Shown piece by piece: positions 57,747-64,000 of a DNA stretch of 64,000 nt (positions are counted from its first letter, which is position 1; every line of letters begins with the position of its first letter). This stretch comes from MWBF01 sp964614645 (GTDB lineage: Bacteria; Chloroflexota; Anaerolineae; CG2-30-64-16). Both the position numbers and the translations under genes were made by a program. The notes under the pieces were generated by a model. It searched no databases and was not told the origin of the DNA. It worked only from the letters and a program-made list of their open reading frames with translations. Where the stretch lies: contig CAZTMA010000004.1 of the NCBI GenBank assembly GCA_964614645.1, positions 19,183 through 83,182 of the forward strand. The letters are read 5' to 3'.

Positions 57747-58823
57747 CTATGCGGCCATCTCCACCTCGGTATAGGTCTCCTCGCGGCCCGGATAGGTCCG
57801 ATCCTCCAGGTCGGCCAGGTACTTCTCGACCTCCATTGCCGCGGCCACGCCTTGCCCTGCAGAGGTGGCAGCCTGCTTGAAACGATGATCCTGGATTTCG
57901 CCCGCCGCGAAGATGCCGGGCACGCTCGTGCGCATCAGCTTGTCCGTGATGAGGTAGCCATCCTCATCCATCTCCAACTTGCCCTGGAACAACTGGTTGT
58001 TGGGCAAGTGGCCGATGTAGACAAACACGCCGTCTGTCGGGGTATCGTGGGTCTCCCCGGTCACCAGGTCGCGCAGCGTGACCGACTCGACCTTGTTCTG
58101 GCCGTTGATGCTGGTCACGACCGTGTTCCACACGAACTCGATCTTCGGATTTTCCTTCGTGCGGCGCTGCAAAGTCGCGCCCGCACGCAACTGGTCGCGG
58201 CGGTGCACGATGCGCACGCGCGACGCAAACTTGGTCAGGAACAAGGCTTCCTGCAGCGCACTGTCGCCGCCGCCGATGACCATAACATCCTTGTTGCGGA
58301 AGAAGAAACCGTCACAGGTTGCGCAGTAGCTCACCCCGCGGCCGGTCAGCGGTTCTTCGTCCGGCACGCCCAACCGCCGCGGCGACGCGCCGGTTGCCAC
58401 GACAAGACCCTTCGTCTTGAACTCCTGGCCTCCGGCGGTCTTGACCGTGAAGGGCGGGCCATTCACATCGATCTCAGTGACATAGTCGATCAGCACTTCG
58501 GTGTCGAAGCGCTCGGCCTGCCGCTGCATCCGCTCGACCAGCTCCGGCCCCTGGATGGACTCGAAGCCGGGGAAGTTCTCAACCTCGGTCGTCAGCGCGA
58601 TCTGCCCGCCCAGGTCGTTGCCGGTGATGAGCAGGGGGCGCAGGTTAGCGCGCGCAGTGTAGATCGCGGCGCTCCACCCGGCCGGTCCGCTGCCGACGAT
58701 AATGACGTTCTCGATCTCAGGCCGCGGCCCGCGCTCGACCGGTTGTGTCTCCTCGCCAGCGGCAGCGCCGCCGGCTTCTTCGCTGCCGGTGCTGCCCAGG
58801 TTGAAACTCAATCCATCCAACAT
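57747..58823 (-). CDS. trxB: Thioredoxin reductase
   Basis: FAD/NADPH flavoprotein of 358 residues that reduces thioredoxin. It has VGSGPAGWSAAIYTARANL, the redox CATC, VIGGGDSALQEALFLTKFA and the final GIFAAGEIQD. An N-terminal extension of about 38 residues, rich in Gly/Ala/Glu, is not part of the standard enzyme. GGAGG lies 8 bases before the ATG. Confidence 0.95.
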   Translation of the reverse strand: MLDGLSFNLGSTGSEEAGGAAAGEETQPVERGPRPEIENVIIVGSGPAGWSAAIYTARANLRPLLITGNDLGGQIALTTEVENFPGFESIQGPELVERMQRQAERFDTEVLIDYVTEIDVNGPPFTVKTAGGQEFKTKGLVVATGASPRRLGVPDEEPLTGRGVSYCATCDGFFFRNKDVMVIGGGDSALQEALFLTKFASRVRIVHRRDQLRAGATLQRRTKENPKIEFVWNTVVTSINGQNKVESVTLRDLVTGETHDTPTDGVFVYIGHLPNNQLFQGKLEMDEDGYLITDKLMRTSVPGIFAAGEIQDHRFKQAATSAGQGVAAAMEVEKYLADLEDRTYPGREETYTEVEMAA

Positions 58824-58887
58824 GATAATGCCTCCATGTTTATGCCATCCACATCCGGGGATGCGGACTTCACTATGTTACAAAGAC

Positions 58888-59640
58888 TTAGAAGTCGCCC
58901 GCCTGGTACAGGATTGCGGCCGCGGCGACGACGCCTGCCGTCTCCGCCCGCAGAATCCGCGGCCCCAGGCTGACCGATTGAATCCCATAGCGCCGGGCCA
59001 GGGCAATCTCGGCTTCTGCAAAGCCACCTTCGGGCCCAACAAACAATTGGATGCGCGCCTCGCCGGTCAAGTTACACGCGGCCAGGGCGGTGCTCAGCCG
59101 CATCTCCCGCTCGCCCTCCCAGGGAATCAGCCGCAAGTCGGGAGCCTCCTCTGCATCGTCGCCCGCCTGGACTGCACGACTGAAGAACTGCGCAGGCAGC
59201 AGCTCCGGCAGGTACATACGGCCGCTCTGCTCCGCAGCCTCCTGGATGATGCGCTGCCAACGGTCGCGCTTGTCCTCCCCTGCGTCCAGGTCGTCCACGA
59301 CGTTTCGCTCGCACACCAGCGGCACAAACCGGCTGATGCCGACTTCGACGCCCTTCTGCAGGGCCCAGCCGAACCGTTCGCCCTTGAGCACGGCCTGATA
59401 CAGCGTGATGTGGACGGCGGGCTCGCGCGGGGCCTGCCAGCGCCGCGTCATCTTGAAGCGCGCGCTGCGCTCGTCCAGCGCCACGAGCATGGCCTCACCC
59501 GCGCCCCCCTGCCCGTCGAGCAGCATCACCGTCTCACCCAGCCGCAGCCGCAACACCCGCCGCACCTGGTGAGCCTGCTCGCCCACCAGCGCGACCGGTT
59601 GCTGCGCGAAATCGGAGGCGGAGACAAAGAAACGGTGCAT
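58888..59640 (-). CDS. rsmE: 16S rRNA m3U1498 methyltransferase RsmE
   Basis: 250-residue SPOUT methyltransferase. MHRFFVSA opening, GERFGWALQKGVEVGISRFVPL, the knot motif VGPEGGF and LGPRILRAETA are all diagnostic. ATG at 59640; the stop of the phosphorylase gene overlaps it by one base (TAATG). Part of the dnaJ-prmA-pnp-rsmE run. Confidence 0.95.
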   Translation of the reverse strand: MHRFFVSASDFAQQPVALVGEQAHQVRRVLRLRLGETVMLLDGQGGAGEAMLVALDERSARFKMTRRWQAPREPAVHITLYQAVLKGERFGWALQKGVEVGISRFVPLVCERNVVDDLDAGEDKRDRWQRIIQEAAEQSGRMYLPELLPAQFFSRAVQAGDDAEEAPDLRLIPWEGEREMRLSTALAACNLTGEARIQLFVGPEGGFAEAEIALARRYGIQSVSLGPRILRAETAGVVAAAAILYQAGDF

Positions 59641-60431
59641 TATGCGTCCATCGCCAGGCCGGCTTCGACCGCCAGCCAGAACAACTGCTCGCGGATCGTG
59701 GGCCGCTTGACCCAGTCGCGGTGATCCCACTCCGCCCCGCTGACGTCATCGCCGCCATAGAGCATCTGGCCGAAGTGCACACCGCGGAACTGCGCGACCG
59801 CGAAGAAGGCTGCGGCCTCCATCTCGACGGTCAGGCAGCCCTCCTCGCGGCGCAGCGCAACCTTGTCCGGCGTTTCGCGATAGAAGCCGTCGGTCGTCCA
59901 CGTTTTGCCCTTCACATACGGGACGCCGCGCGCCTGCAAGACCTCCTCGATGGCCGCGACGGCCGCGGGGCTGGCCGTCACCTCGCGGCCCGGCGGCAGA
60001 TAATGATACGAGGTTCCCTCGTCGCGGACTGCGCTGACCGGGATGACGACGTGGCCGACGGCAATCTCGCGGTCCAGCACGCCTGCGCCGCCGCATGCAA
60101 CAAACCGTCGCGAGCCGCATGCAATAATCTCCTCCACCAGCCCCGCGGCCAGCGGCGCGCCGACCGCCGAGTGAAAGACGGCTACGCGCTGAGGTCCAAC
60201 GCCCGGCTGCTGCCCATCCACGGTCATTTCATACAGGTAGTGCGGCCCCATCTCGCTGCGTATTGTGTAGATGCGCCGCAGCCGCTTCTCGCGCACGAGT
60301 TTGCGGATGACATCACCGAAGAAGCAGACGACGCACACCTCCGGCACCGAATTGAGCTTCGCAGGACGCCGCGGCTCGATGATGCCGCGCGGTGCCGGGT
60401 CAAATTCGAGGATGGGATACGCCTGCTTCAT
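59640..60431 (-). CDS. Nucleoside phosphorylase (PNP/UDP family)
   Basis: 263-residue purine or uridine phosphorylase. CGGAGVLD, the GFYRETPD loop and VEMEAAAFFAVAQFRGV (ribose site EME) are family features. The exact base specificity is not clear. It lies between prmA and rsmE. Confidence 0.88.
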   Translation of the reverse strand: MKQAYPILEFDPAPRGIIEPRRPAKLNSVPEVCVVCFFGDVIRKLVREKRLRRIYTIRSEMGPHYLYEMTVDGQQPGVGPQRVAVFHSAVGAPLAAGLVEEIIACGSRRFVACGGAGVLDREIAVGHVVIPVSAVRDEGTSYHYLPPGREVTASPAAVAAIEEVLQARGVPYVKGKTWTTDGFYRETPDKVALRREEGCLTVEMEAAAFFAVAQFRGVHFGQMLYGGDDVSGAEWDHRDWVKRPTIREQLFWLAVEAGLAMDA

Positions 60432-60441
60432 ACAACCTCGC

Positions 60442-61374
60442 TCAGGCAACCACCAGCGCCACCCAGTCGCCCTGGCCGAAGCGGTGCTGGACGGCCAAGC
60501 CTTGCTCCGCCAGGAAGGCCACCAGCTCAGGCTCGCGTTCCTCAATGATGCCGGCAAGGATCATCTGCCCGCCCGCCGCGCGATATGTGTGCAGGCCCTG
60601 TTCGATCAAGGCCCGGATGACGTGGGGCAGGATGTTGACAAGGATAACGTCCCAGACCGGGGGCGCTGCGTCCACCGGCAGCCAGAACGGATCGGCGCCG
60701 CCCGGCCCCTCGGACTCCACGACGTGGACCGTAATCGGCAGGCCGTTCAGCGCGACATTCTCCTGCGTCGCGGTGACCGCGATGGGATCGATGTCGAACG
60801 CGTCCACACGCCCTGCGCCGAGCCGGGCGGCGGCGATGCTGAGAATGCCCGAGCCGCAGCCGGCATCCAGTACGCGCTGGCCCGGCCGGATGACGTCCGG
60901 CATGGCCTGCAGGCAGAGCTGCGTGCTGGGGTGCAGCCCCGTGCCGAACGCCATGCCGGGATCGAGCACAATCGGCAGCTCACCCTCGGCGGGCTGCACG
61001 CTCCCCCGCTCCCATTCGGGGATGATAAGGAAACGGCCCACATGCAGCGGGCGATAGCTGGCCTTCCACGCGTTCGCCCAATCCTCCTCGGCCAGCGGGC
61101 GGATTTGCGGCTCGCTCAGCGGATAGATGCGGCCGAGGAACCACAGCCCCTCCTCGATCTGGCGCTGGCGGGCTGCGCTGCCAGGCTCGCTCGCGGGGAG
61201 GTAGGTGCGCACAGTCACGAAGGGACGGTGATCGTCACCGACCGGGTCGAACCCGCCCACTTCGGTGACCGCGCCGCCCTGGCCGTCGGGCCGGCTGTTC
61301 AGCCGGTTGAACAGCTCGCTGACGGCTTCCGCGGCCTCGCCATCGGCGCGCACGCTAATCTCAACCCACTGCAC
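60442..61374 (-). CDS. prmA: Ribosomal protein L11 methyltransferase
   Basis: 310 residues. An N-terminal substrate domain precedes LDPGMAFGTGLHPST and the SAM loop DAGCGSGILSIAA; the NIL block contains the acidic-aromatic site. GTG start with GGAGC upstream. dnaJ ends 15 bases before it. Confidence 0.95.
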   Translation of the reverse strand: MQWVEISVRADGEAAEAVSELFNRLNSRPDGQGGAVTEVGGFDPVGDDHRPFVTVRTYLPASEPGSAARQRQIEEGLWFLGRIYPLSEPQIRPLAEEDWANAWKASYRPLHVGRFLIIPEWERGSVQPAEGELPIVLDPGMAFGTGLHPSTQLCLQAMPDVIRPGQRVLDAGCGSGILSIAAARLGAGRVDAFDIDPIAVTATQENVALNGLPITVHVVESEGPGGADPFWLPVDAAPPVWDVILVNILPHVIRALIEQGLHTYRAAGGQMILAGIIEEREPELVAFLAEQGLAVQHRFGQGDWVALVVA

Positions 61375-61389
61375 GTGACAGCTCCTTGC

Positions 61390-62535
61390 TCATTGTCCAA
61401 ACGCATCCCCGACCGCGTCGATCAGCTTCTCGAACAGGCTGCGATTGTCCTTGCCGAGCGATTCCAGCCCCAGCGATTCGCCCAGTTCCTTGAGCAGCTT
61501 GCGCTGTTTGTCGTTGAGCTTCTCCGGCACGACCACGCGCACGACCACCAGTTGATCCCCGCGGCGGCTGCTCCGCAGAATCGGGACGCCCTTCCCGCGC
61601 AGGCGGAAGACCTCGGCGTGCTGCGTGCCCGCGGGAATGGTCAGCTTCGTTGTCCCGTCCAGCGTCGGCACATCCAGCTCTGTGCCCAGCGTGGCCTGCA
61701 CGATGTTGACGGGCAGTTCCAGCACGATATCGTTTTCCTGCCGCTGGAACAGCGGATGCGGCTTGACGTGCAGCACGACAAACAGGTTGCCCGTCGGCCC
61801 GCCGCGCTCGCCCGGCTCACCCTCGCCCGCCAGCCGGATGCGCATGCCGTCATCCACGCCCGCCGGAATGCTCACCGCCAGCTTGCGTGTGACCTGCACG
61901 CGGCGCTGCCCGCGACAGTTGGTGCACGGGGTCGTCGCGATCTCGCGCTCGCCGTTGCAGCGCGGGCAGGTGCTCACGCTGACGAACTGGCCCAGGATGG
62001 TCTGCTGTGCGCGGCGCACCTCGCCCGTGCCGTTGCACTGGGGACAGCGAATGGGCTTTGTGCCCGGCTCCGCGCCGGAACCCTGGCACACGGGGCAGGC
62101 TTCCTGTCGCGGGACCTCGATTTCCTTCTCAGCCCCGAAGACGGCTTCCTGGAAGGTAATCTCCATGTCGTAGCGCAGATCCGCGCCGCGCGCCGGACCG
62201 CGTGCCGCGCCGCGCATCCCGCCCATGCCGCCGAAGAATTCCTCGAAGATGTCACCGAAGCCGGGGAAGCCGCCATAGCCTGCGCCGCCCGGCCCGCCCG
62301 CGCCGAAGCCGCCCTGCGTGGCGGCATGGCCGTACCGGTCGTACGCCGCACGCTTGTCCGCGTCGCTCAGGGCCTCGTACGCCTCGTTGATTTCCTTGAA
62401 CCGTTCCTCGGCATCATCCGACTTGTTCACGTCAGGGTGATACTGCCGGGCAAGGCGCCGGTACGCGCTCTTGATGGCGTTCTCGTCGGCGTCACGCCCG
62501 ACGCCGAGAACCTCATAATAGTCACGCTTGCTCAT
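61390..62535 (-). CDS. dnaJ: Chaperone DnaJ (type I)
   Basis: 381-residue DnaK co-chaperone. The J domain has YHPDVNKS (HPD motif), the Gly/Phe linker is rich in GFGAGGPGG, and four CXXCXGXG zinc repeats are CPVCQGSG, CPQCNGTG, CPRCNGER and CTNCRGQR, the last two imperfect. ATG overlaps the stop of the preceding small gene (ATGA). Confidence 0.97.
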   Translation of the reverse strand: MSKRDYYEVLGVGRDADENAIKSAYRRLARQYHPDVNKSDDAEERFKEINEAYEALSDADKRAAYDRYGHAATQGGFGAGGPGGAGYGGFPGFGDIFEEFFGGMGGMRGAARGPARGADLRYDMEITFQEAVFGAEKEIEVPRQEACPVCQGSGAEPGTKPIRCPQCNGTGEVRRAQQTILGQFVSVSTCPRCNGEREIATTPCTNCRGQRRVQVTRKLAVSIPAGVDDGMRIRLAGEGEPGERGGPTGNLFVVLHVKPHPLFQRQENDIVLELPVNIVQATLGTELDVPTLDGTTKLTIPAGTQHAEVFRLRGKGVPILRSSRRGDQLVVVRVVVPEKLNDKQRKLLKELGESLGLESLGKDNRSLFEKLIDAVGDAFGQ

Positions 62536-62738
62536 TGACTGTCACGGTCTTCCCAACTGATAATCCAGACACACAACCCCGCCAGCCCGACGGTGGCGGC
62601 GATGAGCGCGGCCCACTGGCCGGGCTGGAAGCCGACGTGGCGCGCCGCAAAGTAGAGAATCACGACCATGCCGACCGCCAGTGCCAGCCAGGACACCAGG
62701 TTCGGATGCTCGTCCCATAACTTACGCAGTTGTATCAT
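62532..62738 (-). CDS. Small two-helix membrane protein
   Basis: 68 residues. Helices are about LVSWLALAVGMVVILYF and WAALIAATVGLAGLCVWII, with a charged tail. GGAG upstream. Overlaps the dnaJ start by four bases, so it is co-translated with the chaperone gene. Function unknown. Confidence 0.75.
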   Translation of the reverse strand: MIQLRKLWDEHPNLVSWLALAVGMVVILYFAARHVGFQPGQWAALIAATVGLAGLCVWIISWEDRDSQ

Positions 62739-62753
62739 ACTGCAACTCCCGGT

Positions 62754-62786
62754 AGACCTTCCAGGTTTGTGAAACCGAAAAGGTCT
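62754..62786. repeat. Degraded copy of the GACCTTCGAGGT palindrome family
   Basis: AGACCTTCCAGGTTT and its partner at 62772-62786 pair except for three positions around a GTG loop. Confidence 0.65.
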
Positions 62787-62795
62787 GGCTCTCCC

Positions 62796-63887
62796 CTACA
62801 AAAAAAGCTCGTAAATGATTTCGTCCACATCGTGGCTGTCGAGCCGAGCCTGCGCGGTCAACCGGCCGCACATACGGAATCCCACCCGCTCATAGAATGC
62901 CTGCGCGCCGGCATTGTCGGCCCGCACCATAATTACGAACTTCCGATAGCCCATCTCGCGTGCCGCGGCGCACGTCTGCGCCATAAGTCCCTGCCCGAGG
63001 CCCCGGCCGCGCACGGGGGCCGCGACATAGGTTCCCAGACCAGCGACGTGATCCATCGCGCCCGTGTAGGCTGCGTAAGGCTCCATGACCTGAAACCCAG
63101 CGACCACCCGGCCGAGCCGGGCGATGGTCAGACGGCTGCGCGCGGGCAGGCTACGAATGAACCGGCGCTCCTGGCCGGGTGTGAAGGTGCGGTCGATCAC
63201 CGTCTGACCGCCCTCGCGCACCACGCTGTTGAGCACCGCGGCCACACCCTCGGCGTCGTCATCCACCGCAGCGGCATATTCCGGCGGCGGCAACGGCACT
63301 CCCAGCGCTGTCCAGCCTGCCAGCACGGCCAGATCCGTCTCTGCGTACGTCCCCTCGGTGTCGATGACCCGATCGGCCTGCCGGGCCATCTCGGCAGGCG
63401 GCATCTGGTTGGCCAGCCGCCGCCGCACCTCGGCCGCAGACATCCCCCGGCTGGCTTTCAGCCGCGCCAGTTGCGACCGGAAGCTGCAGTGTGTCACCCA
63501 CACCACATCGCACAATGCCCGGCTGAGTCCGGCTTCCAGCAGCTTGATGGCCTCGATGACGAAGACCGGCGCGCTGGATGCGGCCAGCCGGACCCTGATG
63601 GCCTCGTGCACCGCCGGGTGAATAATGCTCTCCAGCCGCGCCAGCGCTGCAGGGTCGGCAAAGACCCGTTGGCCCAGCCGAGGCCGGTCAATCTGCCCCT
63701 CGGTCGTCATTATCTCGCGGCCGAACGCAGCCACCACCAGCTCGAACGCCGGGCCATCCGGCAGCATGACCTCGTGGCTGATGCGGTCGGCATCCACGCC
63801 GTCCGCGCCCAGCGAAACGAGCGTATCGAGCACGCGGCTCTTGCCCGTCCCAATGCTGCCCGTCAGCCCGATGACCTGCCGCGGCAC
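62796..63887 (-). CDS. coaE: Dephospho-CoA kinase fused to GNAT acetyltransferase
   Basis: 363 residues. Residues 1 to about 195 are CoaE, the last step of CoA synthesis: P-loop GLTGSIGTGKS, DADRISHEV, and the lid region SRGMSAAEVRRRLANQMP. The C-terminal part is a GNAT domain, with VRGRGLGQGLMAQTCAA as acetyl-CoA loop and FYERVGFRM as last strand. The GTG at 63887 is likely, as GGGAGG lies 4-5 bases before it; the frame can run to 63920. A fusion of a CoA-making and a CoA-using domain is unusual. Confidence 0.9.
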   Translation of the reverse strand: MPRQVIGLTGSIGTGKSRVLDTLVSLGADGVDADRISHEVMLPDGPAFELVVAAFGREIMTTEGQIDRPRLGQRVFADPAALARLESIIHPAVHEAIRVRLAASSAPVFVIEAIKLLEAGLSRALCDVVWVTHCSFRSQLARLKASRGMSAAEVRRRLANQMPPAEMARQADRVIDTEGTYAETDLAVLAGWTALGVPLPPPEYAAAVDDDAEGVAAVLNSVVREGGQTVIDRTFTPGQERRFIRSLPARSRLTIARLGRVVAGFQVMEPYAAYTGAMDHVAGLGTYVAAPVRGRGLGQGLMAQTCAAAREMGYRKFVIMVRADNAGAQAFYERVGFRMCGRLTAQARLDSHDVDEIIYELFL

Positions 63888-63901
63888 ACTTCCTCCCAAC
63901 C

Positions 63902-64000
63902 CTACGCCATCTCCGCCCACTCGCTCATCAGCCGGTGCAACTCGACGTCCAGCTCGCTATAGGTCACGCCCAGGCTGTGCACGCGGCCGACGTCGCCGGC
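63902..64000 (-). CDS. C-terminal end of a gene running off the window (possible ABC-F type ATPase)
   Basis: The final 32 residues, ending YSELDVELHRLMSEWAEMA, look like a short coiled-coil tail such as those ending ABC-F proteins. Only this end is visible, so the family call is a guess. It lies 14 bases before coaE. Confidence 0.35.
   Translation of the reverse strand, partial: AGDVGRVHSLGVTYSELDVELHRLMSEWAEMA

Noticed and set aside
58848..58872. Third copy of the CATC-TGAG-GATG element
   Set aside because: The dyad here (ACATCCGGGGATG) lacks the TGAG/CTCA loop and the flanking plan, so it is not counted.

Overview
The window (64 kb, GC-rich, dense, codon use biased to G/C third positions) looks like a chromosomal contig of a Chloroflexota bacterium, most likely from the Anaerolineae/Caldilineae side. 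This is inferred from a complete alternative complex III (ActABCDEF) with Sco and a caa3 oxidase, a B12-dependent class II ribonucleotide reductase with NrdR, two inteins, PA14/LysM secreted proteins, a secreted protein ending in a LPMVWR-type tail, and ABC-sugar and methylpentose degradation genes. There are no rRNA or tRNA genes, no CRISPR array and no transposase.

Layout. 1-2.2 kb: end of ftsA (with a frameshift) and ftsZ with a terminator. 2.3-6.9 kb: nrdR behind a NrdR box, then nrdJ with a LAGLIDADG intein. 7-12.4 kb: a secreted PA14-LysM-GerMN protein, a sugar-acid operon (mannonate dehydratase-like, hydroxypyruvate isomerase-like, an uncharacterised zinc-ribbon protein, CE7 esterase) and a small membrane protein. 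12.6-25.5 kb: one long respiratory operon, actABCDEF, a single-TM protein, sco and ctaCDEF, carrying quinol oxidation through to oxygen reduction. 25.5-28.3 kb: leuS behind a promoter, a leucine-rich leader ORF and a terminator (candidate attenuator). 28.3-33.9 kb: a Fur-FeoA fusion, FeoB, and a decaheme OmcA/MtrC-like lipoprotein with a collagen-like stalk, suggesting an iron-acquisition and extracellular-electron-transfer island.

33.9-36.3 kb: a VapBC-type toxin-antitoxin pair and a ComM-like ATPase. 36.5-40.7 kb: small metabolic genes, a truncated nucleoside hydrolase, a cupin, a fatty acid desaturase, a DUF1080 protein and a PhyH-type oxygenase. 40.7-50.5 kb: carbohydrate genes (secreted carbohydrate-binding-like protein, GH29 fucosidase, MFS transporter, two class II aldolases, a sugar-binding lipoprotein) mixed with an S58 peptidase and a phosphodiesterase. 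50.7-54.9 kb: pcrA with a second intein carrying a GIY-YIG-like nuclease, and maf. 55-64 kb: hydroxyacyl-CoA dehydrogenase, aldo/keto reductase, GNAT, trxB, and the rsmE-pnp-prmA-dnaJ block, a CoaE-GNAT fusion, and the 3' end of a further gene.

A striking trait is that many intergenic gaps hold imperfect or perfect palindromes of several sequence families (for example copies at 6920-6972, 57686-57735 and 62754-62786; 11831-11934 and 47544-47616; 18311-18385 and 41893-41973). One copy has apparently inserted in frame into the signal peptide of actE. Two genes, ftsA and leuS, have apparent single-base frame disruptions that could be real or assembly errors.
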